Positions 36,873 through 45,342 of a stretch of 64,000 bases of DNA are shown here, piece by piece. This DNA is from Methylobacillus gramineus. Its GTDB lineage: Bacteria; Pseudomonadota; Gammaproteobacteria; Burkholderiales; Methylophilaceae. Below the pieces are notes generated by a model, which was given only the letters and a program-made list of their open reading frames with translations, was not told the DNA's origin and searched no databases. Each line of letters starts with the position of its first letter. Position 1 is the first letter of the stretch. The stretch lies in assembly GCF_020532675.1 (NCBI RefSeq), contig NZ_JAJAVE010000003.1:186001-250000 (forward strand). Direction: 5' to 3'. Made by a program: the position numbers and the translations under genes.

Positions 36873-37607
36873 TTACAAGGTGCGACCAAACAATTGCAGT
36901 GCAAGCTGGTAGCCAGTCGCTGCCAGTTGTGGATCGTAACGTTCTCCCTCGTCGCGCATGAATGCGTGCTGGCCGTTGAACTCGTGCCAGGTGAAGCTGA
37001 GGCCAGCGTCTGTCAGTTGCTGGTAGACCTGAATACGGCCTGCGGTGGGGATATGGTTGTCCTGCTTGCCCCAGATCATGAGCAGTTCGCCCTTGATGTC
37101 GGCCAGGCGTTCCATGCTGTGTTGACCTGGCTGGTTGGGGATGACCTGGGTATGCAGGTCAGTGGCATAGAAACAGGCAGTGGCTTTTACTTCTGGTTGC
37201 AATGCAGCACGGAATGCCAGGTGGCCGCCGATACAGAAGCCTGCAGCACCGATATTACCGTTGAACCAGGGTTGGGTCTTTGCCCATTCGATCATGGCGC
37301 GGTTGTCGCTGTCGTAGCCTTGTACATCCTTGGCTGACTTGTCGGCATTGCCCTTGTCACGGCCTGCATCATCATATGCCAGCACGGTGCCAATTGGATT
37401 GAGCTCGTGGAAAACTTCTGGCACCAACACGGCGTAACCGCTGCCCGCGATGATTTTGGCAGCACGTTCAATCGGTCCGGTTTGCTGGAAAATTTCCGAG
37501 TAGAACAGGATGGCCGGGAAGCGGCCTTCACCTGCAGGGCGGTGAACATAGGTTCGCATGACACCGGTTGGGGTTTCCAGATCGACGATATGGCTTTGAA
37601 TCAGCAT
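36873..37607 (-). CDS. dienelactone hydrolase family protein
   Basis: 244 residues of the DLH alpha/beta-hydrolase family, with the Cys nucleophile in GAAGFCIGGHLAF (near 125) and His in NGQHAFMRDEG near the C terminus; Asp from the WGKQDNHIP segment completes the triad. In aromatic pathways the family opens dienelactones; isolated members have varied ester substrates. GGGAGGAA precedes the start. No chlorocatechol or aromatic pathway genes are beside it. Confidence 0.9.
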   Translation of the reverse strand: MLIQSHIVDLETPTGVMRTYVHRPAGEGRFPAILFYSEIFQQTGPIERAAKIIAGSGYAVLVPEVFHELNPIGTVLAYDDAGRDKGNADKSAKDVQGYDSDNRAMIEWAKTQPWFNGNIGAAGFCIGGHLAFRAALQPEVKATACFYATDLHTQVIPNQPGQHSMERLADIKGELLMIWGKQDNHIPTAGRIQVYQQLTDAGLSFTWHEFNGQHAFMRDEGERYDPQLAATGYQLALQLFGRTL

Positions 37608-37735
37608 TGCGTGGTTCCTCCCACAGTAGGTCTATTGATAATGACCGATATTCTATCGTGCTACAGCGCGCAATGCAGGATTAATCACGCGGTAAAGACA
37701 GCGGATTGTCTGTATGGGCCAACCCGCTGTATGGC

Positions 37736-38155
37736 TTACTTGCTGGAGGAAAGGCAGCTTTGCATAAAGGTCTTGCGTTCATTACCTTCCAGTTTTTTGC
37801 TGGAGGCTTCGGTATTACAGGTCTTCATCTTGAGTTGCTGGGTGTTGCTGCTAGCTTGGGGATTGGCCGACAGACAGTTTTTCATGAAGGCTTTGCGTTC
37901 ATCGCCTTTCAGGCTTTTATCCCCTGCTTCGGTATTACAGGATTTCATTTTTTGCTGTTGCGTATTTTCTGCCGTGTCTGCCGTGTCTGGTGTGGCCGAG
38001 AGGCAGACTTTCATGAAAGCCTTACGCGTGTCACCAGTCAGGCTCTTGCCAGAAGCCTCTGCGTTACAGGCTTTCATCTTGTCTTGCTGAGTACCAGCAT
38101 ATGCCACGTTGATGGCCAGCGAAGCAAGCAAGACAGCAGTGATCAGTGATTTCAT
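37736..38155 (-). CDS. exported protein with three PsiF repeats
   Basis: 139 residues: signal peptide (ending VAYA), then three tandem ~38-residue PsiF repeats, each of the form K-M-K-x-C-N-x-E-A-x5-L-x-G-x3-K-x-F-M-x-x-C-L. E. coli PsiF, induced by phosphate starvation, has two such repeats; the function is unknown. Each repeat holds two Cys that could form a disulfide. Start: ATG 38155, 8 bases after GAGGAG; ATG 38161 is too close to it. A second, more divergent member of the same pattern lies at 53802. Confidence 0.88.
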   Translation of the reverse strand: MKSLITAVLLASLAINVAYAGTQQDKMKACNAEASGKSLTGDTRKAFMKVCLSATPDTADTAENTQQQKMKSCNTEAGDKSLKGDERKAFMKNCLSANPQASSNTQQLKMKTCNTEASSKKLEGNERKTFMQSCLSSSK

Positions 38156-38295
38156 GGGCATAACTCCTCATCATATTGTTGTGGAATAAACAGCCACACT
38201 ATCTTATGCCAATTACAGGAAAAGAGGAGGGGAGAGATTGTGATCTATTGTCAAATACACCATGAGTTATCGAGTTATCCGGCGCACAACAGGTT

Positions 38296-38394
38296 TCAAC
38301 CCGCGATGAGGCTGACGATATGCTGGGCATACAAGATCATTAAGGCAATGCCATTGGCAATGCGTAAAGAAAGTTGGCTGATAATTTCCATCAT
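38296..38394 (-). CDS. 32-residue putative membrane micro-protein
   Basis: A short frame starting MMEIISQLSL with an AAAGGA 6 bases before its ATG. Residues 10-30 are hydrophobic (RIANGIALMILYAQHIVSLI), enough for one membrane helix. It starts 36 bases after the stop of the PbgA-like sulfatase on the same strand, so it would be on that transcript. Not recognised as any family; the strong ribosome binding site and hydrophobic content are the only support. Confidence 0.5.
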   Translation of the reverse strand: MMEIISQLSLRIANGIALMILYAQHIVSLIAG

Positions 38395-38430
38395 ACGATG
38401 TCCTTTGTATGCGATATATGGGTGACCAAT

Positions 38431-40356
38431 TCAGGATTTTTTGTCTATGAATCTGGTCAGGTCATGCATGATTTGCAGCATGATGCGGCTTTTGTTGCGG
38501 TTGATATCTGCCGTCTGGCTCGCTGACAGTGCCTGGTCATTGGCGCTGGTCAATGTCCCGGAAGAGTATCCGTTGATATTCATGGTGGATTTAATCGTGT
38601 GGTCCAGATAAGCGATACGGTTCCAGTCCGACATATAGGTGTATTGCCGTTCTGCTCCATTGATCAAGTCGTGCCCCAGAGAATAATCCGCTGGAGTGTT
38701 GGTAACTCCCAGATAGGGCATCAGCGTCGGCACGATATCCATATGACTACTGAGTTCCGTATGCACTTTTGCCTTCATTCCTGGCAGCCAAAGCACTAAA
38801 GGGGTACGTACCTGTTCATTGACGAAGGTGGAGTTGTGTCCCCAGTAGCCGTGCTCCATGAATTCCTCGCCATGATCGCCGACCATGATGACAATGGTGT
38901 TATCCAGCAGGTTTTTTTCACGCAGATGCTGCATGACGCGCGCAAACTGGCTGTCCAGATGATGTACGGCATTGATGTAGCGGTTCTTGATTTGCGGCAT
39001 ATCGTGGGCCAGTGCAGCCTTGCTGAGCGTGGCGTAATTGATGTCATCCTTGTACGGACGGCGAATCACGCTCTCCTCGGGGAAGTGATAGCGCGCATGC
39101 GGGGACTCAAAGAACATAAAGGTAAAGAAAGGTTTGAGCGGGTCTCTGGTGTCGATGAAATGCAGCATGTCATCCACATTGGACCTGTCATTTTCCCAGC
39201 CTGCCCGGCCATTGTGTTGCAAGGCCTGCGTATTGGCTGAAGGCACGTGGCTGAAAATGGTGCGGTCAAATTCCGGGTAGCTGAATAGTGCGCTGGTATA
39301 GAGGCTGATCTGGTATTGCTGTTGCTGCAATACGTCAATCATGGCGGCCCCGCGTTGATCGCGCAGGAACGGGAACCAGTAGTTGCCAGGCAAGCCGGTG
39401 AACATGGAGAACACGCCCATGCGGGTGCCATTGCCGCCGCTATAGTGGTTGGTGAAGCGTTGTGCTTGGGCAGCAAATCTCCAGGTTTCAGGCATGACGT
39501 CGGGGTTCAGCATGTCTGCGCGCCATGACTCAGAGGTGAGCCAGATAATATTGTAGGGTTGTCTGGGTGCCTGGATATTGAATGGCTTTAAGGGGTAGTT
39601 CAGGCGTCCATCCACATTCAGCTTGGCTTTGGGTTTGACCTCTGCCCCCAGCAGTTTGAAAAAACTTTTGGCCGTGACAGGCTGGAAGAATGGTACTTGT
39701 TCGATCAATTCCGTCACGGAGGCCTTGCCAAATGCATCCTCCGCGGCATAACCAAGATGGACTCCCAGGCTGGTGAGTATGAGGCTTAATAGCGCTAGCC
39801 GCCTTGTTGCCTTGTTGCTAGGCGATGTATAACGGGTAAAGAGTGGGCGCTGATAGATCTGGTGTATAGCCAATAGCAGCAGGGCTTGTAACGCAAAAAA
39901 ACCAAGTCCTATCAAGGCAAGGCTTAGATTGGATGCGTTGCTTCCGCCCAGTGACTCAATGCCGCCAGGGGTGGTGATCAGATTGATAATGAAGCCGTTG
40001 ATAAAGGTGCCATAGAGCGCATGAATCTTGGCATTGGCGTAAAACAACAAGGTGGTGATGCCTCCCGTGAGAATGGCAACGATATAAGCTGGCCAGGGAG
40101 ATTGCGATGAGTGATGTCGGGTAAACCAATGGCTGATAAGGTTTGTGGCGCTGGTGAGCGCAACTGCAGGCAACAGGTAATACCAGCCATAACAAAGCCA
40201 GCTTGCCATGACCAAGCCGAATGCCCCAGCGCCTGCATGCCATGCGTTGATGAGTTCAATGGAGTCGGCGGCAATGAAGAGGACTAGCAGATAGGTCAGT
40301 AGAAAATAACAAGCCAGGATTTTGTTGGTATTGATGGCTTTCGTCAGGCTGGGCAT
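38431..40356 (-). CDS. membrane-anchored sulfatase-fold protein, PbgA/YejM-like
   Basis: 641 residues: five or six membrane helices in the first ~230, a linker, then an alkaline-phosphatase/sulfatase-fold domain (IIWLTSESWRADML near 280, NHYSGGNGTRMGVFSMF near 320, MVGDHGEEFMEHGYWGHN near 510). It resembles the DUF3413-sulfatase proteins (PbgA/YejM/LapC), which control LPS synthesis through FtsH in enterics, and lipoteichoic acid synthases. The Thr/Ser expected as nucleophile falls in GGNGTRMG. Start: ATG 40356; a TTG 14 codons upstream is an alternative. Phosphoethanolamine transferase is another possibility. Confidence 0.85.
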   Translation of the reverse strand: MPSLTKAINTNKILACYFLLTYLLVLFIAADSIELINAWHAGAGAFGLVMASWLCYGWYYLLPAVALTSATNLISHWFTRHHSSQSPWPAYIVAILTGGITTLLFYANAKIHALYGTFINGFIINLITTPGGIESLGGSNASNLSLALIGLGFFALQALLLLAIHQIYQRPLFTRYTSPSNKATRRLALLSLILTSLGVHLGYAAEDAFGKASVTELIEQVPFFQPVTAKSFFKLLGAEVKPKAKLNVDGRLNYPLKPFNIQAPRQPYNIIWLTSESWRADMLNPDVMPETWRFAAQAQRFTNHYSGGNGTRMGVFSMFTGLPGNYWFPFLRDQRGAAMIDVLQQQQYQISLYTSALFSYPEFDRTIFSHVPSANTQALQHNGRAGWENDRSNVDDMLHFIDTRDPLKPFFTFMFFESPHARYHFPEESVIRRPYKDDINYATLSKAALAHDMPQIKNRYINAVHHLDSQFARVMQHLREKNLLDNTIVIMVGDHGEEFMEHGYWGHNSTFVNEQVRTPLVLWLPGMKAKVHTELSSHMDIVPTLMPYLGVTNTPADYSLGHDLINGAERQYTYMSDWNRIAYLDHTIKSTMNINGYSSGTLTSANDQALSASQTADINRNKSRIMLQIMHDLTRFIDKKS

Positions 40357-40616
40357 AAAGTCGTTAACATTGGGTGCGATAGGCACAATACTCAGCAAGG
40401 GATGTGCCTGAAAGAAAAGATGTGTAAATACGCTTTGTATTCATTGTGTTATTTATGGTTTGGGTGCCTGTTTATCCTGGCAGCCTCATTCAATACCTTG
40501 ATAGGAGAGGTATGCATGCAGTGAATGTCTGCATTATTTGCGTGCTGACGGTTAACTAAACGCAAGATCCTGCAAGTTTTGCATGGTGATTGCAGAACGG
40601 AGTTGAGGAGGACAAT

Positions 40617-40865
40617 ATGAACACCAGCTTGCTGGCGGCAGTAGAGGCAGCTTTAAAAGGGGATTGGGATACAGCACATCAGATTGCCCAGGACTCCAGT
40701 ACACAGGAGGCTCACTGGCTGCACGCGGTATTACACAAGATTGAAGGCGATGAATGGAATAGCCGCTATTGGTATCGGCATACGCAACAGCGATATGAGG
40801 ATTTTGATGACGTGCATGCTGAATTGCATGCGATTGCCAAGCAGTTAGAAGCTCAATCCGAATGA
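40617..40865 (+). CDS. conserved hypothetical protein, 82 aa
   Basis: A small soluble helical protein, starting MNTSLLAAVEAALKGDWDTA and rich in His, Trp and Tyr in the middle (HWLHAVLHKIEGDEWNSRYW). GAGGAGGACAAT just before ATG 40617 is an excellent ribosome binding site. Monocistronic with a hairpin after it. It resembles uncharacterised short proteins common in beta- and gammaproteobacteria. Function unknown. Confidence 0.8.
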   Translation: MNTSLLAAVEAALKGDWDTAHQIAQDSSTQEAHWLHAVLHKIEGDEWNSRYWYRHTQQRYEDFDDVHAELHAIAKQLEAQSE

Positions 40866-40883
40866 GATGCTATGTGCGTTGAG

Positions 40884-40915
40884 GCAAGGCGGACCTGAAC
40901 ACAGTTCCGCCTTGC
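40884..40915. terminator. bidirectional terminator hairpin
   Basis: 10-bp perfect stem GCAAGGCGGA / TCCGCCTTGC with a 12-base loop, between two convergent genes (the 82-residue protein and gnd). Short T-rich tail only on the plus side (TTGCTTTA). Confidence 0.65.
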
Positions 40916-40920
40916 TTGCT

Positions 40921-42432
40921 TTAGATTTCCAGTTGTGGGCGCTCGGCTTCGGGCCAGTCTACGTGGAAGAATTTACCGCGAGGCTGGTCTATACGCTCAT
41001 AGGTATGGGCACCGAAATAATCGCGCTGGGCTTGCAGCAAATTGGCTGGCAAGGAAGCGCTACGATAGCCATCATAGTATGACAGTGCCGCGCAGAATGC
41101 CTGGGCTGGAATACCATTGCGCACAGCCAATGCTACTACATCACGCCAGCTGGATTGACCTTCTTCCAGGGCCAGGGTGAAGTAAGGATCCAACATCAGG
41201 TTTTTCAGGCGTGAATCCAGCGCGTAAGCATCGGTAATCTTCTGCAGGAAGCGTGCGCGGATAATACAACCACCGCGCCAGATCTGGGCAATCTCGCCAA
41301 AGTTGAGTTTCCAGTTGTAAGCCTCTTGTGCCTTGTCGATGAGCTGGAAACCCTGGGCATATGCACATATCTTGGAGCAATACAGCGCATTGCGGATCGA
41401 CTCGATGATCTTCTTTCGATCTCCCTCTTGCTTGATTTCAGGGCCCTTGAGAATAGCGCTGGCGGCGACACGTTCATCCTTGACCGTGGAAAGTGCGCGT
41501 GCAAATACTGCCGCTGCAATCGCATTGGCTGGGGAGCCCAACTCAAGCGCATTCGCTGCTGTCCATTGCCCAGTGCCTTTTTGACCTGCGGCATCCATGA
41601 TCTTGTCGACCAGGAACCCATCACCTGCCGGGTCTTTTTGTTGCAGGATATCGCCGGTAATCTCGATCAGGAAGCTTGATAACTCACCTTTGTTCCATTC
41701 TTCGAACACCTTGCCGATTTCATCAGCACGCATGCCCAGCAAGTTCTTCATGAGCCAGTAGGCTTCACAGATGAGCTGCATATCGATGTATTCAATGCCG
41801 TTGTGCACCATTTTCACGTAGTGGCCTGCACCGTCCGGCCCTATGTATTCAGCACATGCAAATCCGCCTTGAACTGGTTTGCCAGGCGTGGCGCCCTCGA
41901 TCGGGTTGCCAGTGCGGGGATCTACCTTGGCGGCAATGTCACGCCAGATCGGCTCCAGTGAAGACCAGGCTTTGCGCGTGCCGCTAGGCATGAGCGATGG
42001 GCCGAAGCGGGCACCCGTTTCGCCACCGGATACGCCTGAGCCTATGAACTCAAGGCCTTTGGCGCGCAACTCTTTCTCGCGGCGTATGGTGTCTGTCCAA
42101 AGCGCGTTGCCCCCATCGATGATGATGTCGCCTTCTTCAAGAAAAGGGACGAGGGCATTAATCGTCACGTCGGTGGCACTGCCAGCCTTGACCAGCAGCA
42201 CGATCTTGCGTGGTCGCTTGATACTCAGAACAAAGGTGGCAAGATCTTCAAAGCCGATGAGACGGTCTGCTGACGGTTCGTTTTCCTTGCAATGTGCGAT
42301 GAAATCGCGGGTTTTTTCCGGATTGCGGTTGTATACCGAGATCGTGTAATTGTGATCTGCGATATTCAATGCCAAGTTTTGCCCCATGACTGCTAAACCA
42401 ATGAGGCCAATATCTGCCGTATTTGTACTCAT
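40921..42432 (-). CDS. gnd: 6-phosphogluconate dehydrogenase, decarboxylating
   Basis: 503 residues. N-terminal Rossmann domain with [14 protein letters not shown]; substrate and catalytic region [14 protein letters not shown], which includes the active Lys; C-terminal helical domain ending [17 protein letters not shown]. The long form is the dimeric type. In RuMP methylotrophs the enzyme runs the dissimilatory cycle that oxidises formaldehyde carbon to CO2 and gives NAD(P)H. The cofactor residue after strand beta-2 ([11 protein letters not shown]) favours NADP. No partner zwf in the window. Confidence 0.95.
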   Translation of the reverse strand: MSTNTADIGLIGLAVMGQNLALNIADHNYTISVYNRNPEKTRDFIAHCKENEPSADRLIGFEDLATFVLSIKRPRKIVLLVKAGSATDVTINALVPFLEEGDIIIDGGNALWTDTIRREKELRAKGLEFIGSGVSGGETGARFGPSLMPSGTRKAWSSLEPIWRDIAAKVDPRTGNPIEGATPGKPVQGGFACAEYIGPDGAGHYVKMVHNGIEYIDMQLICEAYWLMKNLLGMRADEIGKVFEEWNKGELSSFLIEITGDILQQKDPAGDGFLVDKIMDAAGQKGTGQWTAANALELGSPANAIAAAVFARALSTVKDERVAASAILKGPEIKQEGDRKKIIESIRNALYCSKICAYAQGFQLIDKAQEAYNWKLNFGEIAQIWRGGCIIRARFLQKITDAYALDSRLKNLMLDPYFTLALEEGQSSWRDVVALAVRNGIPAQAFCAALSYYDGYRSASLPANLLQAQRDYFGAHTYERIDQPRGKFFHVDWPEAERPQLEI

Positions 42433-42591
42433 AATGATTGCTTCTTATTAAGTAGGGTGGAAAGGAACGAAAGCCGACGTCACATCACGATATATACAAA
42501 TCGGTACAGCGACTTTCAAGTCAAACTATAGACCTATATGGCAAAAGGCACAAAGCCGGAGTTCCGGGAATTTTGGAAAAATTGATATTGA

Positions 42592-42972
42592 TTAAGGATT
42601 AGCTGCTTGGGAAGCGAGCATGTGGGAGAGGGTTTTCAAGCGACGATTAAGGCTGTGTCCTGCAATGAGGAGCAAACTACCCGGTATTGTTACGGCGATT
42701 TCCGTGGCTTCACTGACTGGCAAAAAGGCAGCAATGCCTACCAGAACCAAACCTCCCGCTAACAGGATGCTCGGCTTGAGGTCATGATGGTGGCGCCAGC
42801 CTGACCATGCGCCAAATATAGCGGCTGGCAGTAACGCAATAAATAGCCAGACGTGCACACGCTCATCCAGGAAAATGGATAAAGGCAGTGTCACGGCCAG
42901 CCACGGCAACATGATGCAGTGAATCAGGCAGAGGAAGGACAGGGCGTTACCCAGCTTGTCCCAGTTGATCAA
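42592..42972 (-). CDS. MerC-domain membrane protein
   Basis: 126 residues, four predicted helices. Cys15 and Cys19 in FLCLIHCIMLP form the MerC motif, which binds Hg(II) in transposon MerC. Chromosomal members without other mer genes, as here, are often Zur-regulated and linked to zinc; a 13-bp palindrome occurs in its upstream region. No merR, merA or merT nearby. Confidence 0.87.
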   Translation of the reverse strand: MINWDKLGNALSFLCLIHCIMLPWLAVTLPLSIFLDERVHVWLFIALLPAAIFGAWSGWRHHHDLKPSILLAGGLVLVGIAAFLPVSEATEIAVTIPGSLLLIAGHSLNRRLKTLSHMLASQAANP

Positions 42973-43049
42973 TTTTTGCTTGAAAGAGTGAATGGTTAAT
43001 ACGCAGTTTTGCTAAAGACGTAAATTCTAGTCGATTTTGGCTCTATTTA

Positions 43050-43062
43050 GCAACAATGTTGC
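43050..43062. promoter_or_regulatory. palindrome upstream of merC-like gene
   Basis: GCAACA-A-TGTTGC, perfect 6-bp arms, in the divergent region between the MerC-like gene and the small exported protein operon. Candidate operator, regulator unknown. Confidence 0.35.
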
Positions 43063-43211
43063 AAAGTAATGAATAGGGGATAGTGCTTTACACAGCGGCA
43101 TGATGACTTACGAAAAATTACGCATCTTTACAAAAACCGCTAAAACTTAGCATTTGCTCCACCAGTCTTAATTAATGCCCACTTGATGGGTTTATACAGG
43201 CGAGGTTGAAA

Positions 43212-43658
43212 ATGCGTACATTCAAAAAGATCATGTTAGTTGGTTTGCTGGCTGGCGTGGTCATCAGTGGATCAGCCAGTGCTGACCCCTGGCATGGTGG
43301 TCATCGTCATGGCGGCGGCGCCAATATCGGTTTCTATTTTGGCCCCGGTTATGGTTCCGGCTTCGGTCCAGGCCCTGGTTATTATGGTCCGGGTTGGGGC
43401 CCTTACTATCCAAGGCCCTATTATGCAGTACCCACCTATCCCTACTACCCGCCTGTGATTGTGGCACCTGCTCCCGCTCCGGTACCACCACCGGTCTACA
43501 TAGAACAGGCACCGCAGGAAGCAGCACCAGTACCACCGGCCTCAAGCCAGGCAGGTAGTTTCTGGTACCACTGCAATCAGCCTGAAGGCTACTACCCGTA
43601 TGTCAAGGAATGCCCACAAGGTTGGCAAAAGGTAAACCCTCAACCACCTTCACAGTAA
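43212..43658 (+). CDS. Gly/Tyr/Pro-rich exported protein
   Basis: 148 residues: signal peptide (ending SASA), a Gly-Pro-Tyr-rich low-complexity central region and a conserved C-terminal part with FWYHCNQPEGYYPYVKECPQGW, which has two Cys. Similar short exported proteins are common in beta- and gammaproteobacteria and unassigned. GAGG stands 6 bases before ATG 43212. First of three consecutive exported genes. Confidence 0.8.
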   Translation: MRTFKKIMLVGLLAGVVISGSASADPWHGGHRHGGGANIGFYFGPGYGSGFGPGPGYYGPGWGPYYPRPYYAVPTYPYYPPVIVAPAPAPVPPPVYIEQAPQEAAPVPPASSQAGSFWYHCNQPEGYYPYVKECPQGWQKVNPQPPSQ

Positions 43659-43670
43659 ACGAGGCGCATC

Positions 43671-44210
43671 ATGAAAATTGCAGCTGTATTGATCCCGTTG
43701 GCCTTGCTGGCGGGATGTGCCACGGTGCCACCTGATGGCCCCAGCAGGATGGCGTTGCCAGGAACAGGTAAGGGTTTCGATCAGTTCCGTTATGACGATA
43801 GTACTTGTCGCCAGTTTGGCCTGGAGCAGAGTGGCTCAGTCAAGGCCGCCACCAAGGAAAGCGCATTGACCAGTGCCGCTGTGGGCACGGTGGTGGGTGG
43901 TTTGCTAGGGGCTGCGGTTGGTGGTCATCAAGGTGCAGCGATTGGCGCTGGCTCTGGGTTGCTGGTGGGAACGGTGGCGGGCTCTGAAGCGTCATCTGAT
44001 TCTTATTATTCTGCCCAGCAGCGCTATGACAACGCATATACCCAATGCATGTACGCCAAGGGTCACAAGGTGGCAGTGTCTGGCAGGCTGGCACAAAGCC
44101 GTCCGCAGGGCCAGTCCATTAGTGCTGCTCCTGCTGTTGCGCCTCCCCCGCCACCCGGTTACAAAGGGCAACCATTATCAGCCACAGTCCCGCCAGATTA
44201 TCGGGAATAA
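43671..44210 (+). CDS. glycine-zipper lipoprotein
   Basis: 179 residues: lipobox LAGC (Cys16), then a helical segment and a strong glycine zipper (VGTVVGGLLGAAVGGHQG, about 71-88, continuing with GAAIGAGSGLLVG) that can insert in a membrane, and a second Cys-containing helix (YDNAYTQCMYAKGHKV). This is the YMGG-like Gly-zipper family, outer-membrane lipoproteins of unknown function. It starts 12 bases after the previous gene. Confidence 0.82.
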   Translation: MKIAAVLIPLALLAGCATVPPDGPSRMALPGTGKGFDQFRYDDSTCRQFGLEQSGSVKAATKESALTSAAVGTVVGGLLGAAVGGHQGAAIGAGSGLLVGTVAGSEASSDSYYSAQQRYDNAYTQCMYAKGHKVAVSGRLAQSRPQGQSISAAPAVAPPPPPGYKGQPLSATVPPDYRE

Positions 44211-44212
44211 GT

Positions 44213-44250
44213 GGGTGGGGCTGAAACTTAACCCAGCCACCCTATTTAAA
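44213..44250 (+). terminator. probable terminator after lipoprotein gene
   Basis: GGGTGG-gg-CTG (44213-44223) pairs with CAGCCACCC (44234-44242), 9 bp with a 2-base bulge, then TATTT. Moderate quality. Confidence 0.45.
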
Positions 44251-44290
44251 TAGCGAATACAGCTTTTTAGCAGTATCACAGGAGGAAGTC

Positions 44291-44812
44291 ATGAAAAAGT
44301 CCATTACACATAGCTTGCCAGCCTTATTGCTGGTGCTGATGACAGGAACAATGAGCATTACTAGCGCTTATGCTGACCGGGATGATCGCGAAGATCGTCG
44401 AGACCGGCATGAGCAGCGTGGAGACAGGGGCCGTGGTCATGATCATGGCCAGTGGGAAAAGCGCGGTCGTGACCGTCATGACGACAGGCGCTGGAATCAT
44501 CGGCAGGCAGCACGTCCCGTGATTATCCAGCAGGATGTGCACTACCATTTTCGCGATGATGACCGGTATCGCTTGCGTCACCAGTATGATCGCAGCCTGC
44601 GCATGGTCAATCGGGATCACCGGCCTTATTTCCAGGCTGGCTATGCAGTCCTTCCTGCCTACCGTCCTTATATCACGCCTGTGCCGGTACAAGTCCTGCA
44701 TCGTTTGCCACCACCGCCTCCAGGCTATGTGATTGGTTACTATCAGGGCTATAACGTAGTGTATGACCCGGTCAGTTTTGTGGTGTTGACCACCATAGAT
44801 TTGCTGCGTTAA
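44291..44812 (+). CDS. RcnB-like exported protein
   Basis: 173 residues: signal peptide (to ~28, SAYA), a His/Arg/Asp-rich region (RDDREDRRDRHEQRG) likely to bind metal, then a C-terminal RcnB-type domain ending LPPPPPGYVIGYYQGYNVVY. RcnB proteins of this family act in Ni/Co homeostasis in E. coli, but many homologues have other roles. GGAGGAAG precedes the ATG. It ends 4 bases into the convergent chalcone-isomerase-like gene. Confidence 0.75.
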   Translation: MKKSITHSLPALLLVLMTGTMSITSAYADRDDREDRRDRHEQRGDRGRGHDHGQWEKRGRDRHDDRRWNHRQAARPVIIQQDVHYHFRDDDRYRLRHQYDRSLRMVNRDHRPYFQAGYAVLPAYRPYITPVPVQVLHRLPPPPPGYVIGYYQGYNVVYDPVSFVVLTTIDLLR

Positions 44813-45330
44813 TGTGAGTTGATCAGCTTCAGCCGCAGTTTGGGTTCAGTCGTTTTAGGCCCGAGCCAGATATCAAGAAAGCTGCGGGTGAAGTCTGCAT
44901 CATCAATGGTAGAAGTGACCTTGTTGTTGCTATAAAAGCGGATAGCCTGATTGGGAAGCTGGATGGCAGTGAGGGTATCGCCTGCTTTGACATCGGTGAA
45001 TGCCTGCTCCATCAGCGGTTGCCATTCCTTGATCTTGTTTTCTTCTATGCCTTGTTTGCGTAGCTGGTTGACGCCTTCCTTGGCCAGATTTTTTGCACTG
45101 AAATCATGGCCGTAGGTCAGCACCAGCGCATGCGGCTTGTCCAGTTGATATTGCCCGTTTTCGGCCCACAGCTGCGCTGAATACACCTTGATGCCAAACC
45201 AGCGCAGGTCGCCTTGCCCCACTATTTGTGCATGCGGGATTTCAGCCTGGATGTAGTCAGGATTTTCCGCTTGCGTATGGATAGGCAGGATAGCCAGCAT
45301 GGTGATAAATAATAGACGGTGCAATGTCAT
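44809..45330 (-). CDS. chalcone isomerase-like exported protein
   Basis: 173 residues: signal peptide (ending TQA), then a CHI-like domain (HAQIVGQGDLRWFGIKVYSAQL; LVLTYGHDFSAKNLAKEGV). This bacterial family has the chalcone isomerase fold but unknown activity, and probably binds fatty acids. Last gene of the minus wing of the lipid locus, 12 bases after the CFA synthase. A second, diverged copy starts this operon at 48659. Confidence 0.85.
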   Translation of the reverse strand: MTLHRLLFITMLAILPIHTQAENPDYIQAEIPHAQIVGQGDLRWFGIKVYSAQLWAENGQYQLDKPHALVLTYGHDFSAKNLAKEGVNQLRKQGIEENKIKEWQPLMEQAFTDVKAGDTLTAIQLPNQAIRFYSNNKVTSTIDDADFTRSFLDIWLGPKTTEPKLRLKLINSH

Positions 45331-45342
45331 CTGTATTCCTTT

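Noticed and set aside
40512-40559. 15-codon frame after AGGAGAGG in the leader of the 82-residue protein gene.
   Set aside because: Too short and the ribosome binding site is too close to the ATG; no regulatory peptide features seen.
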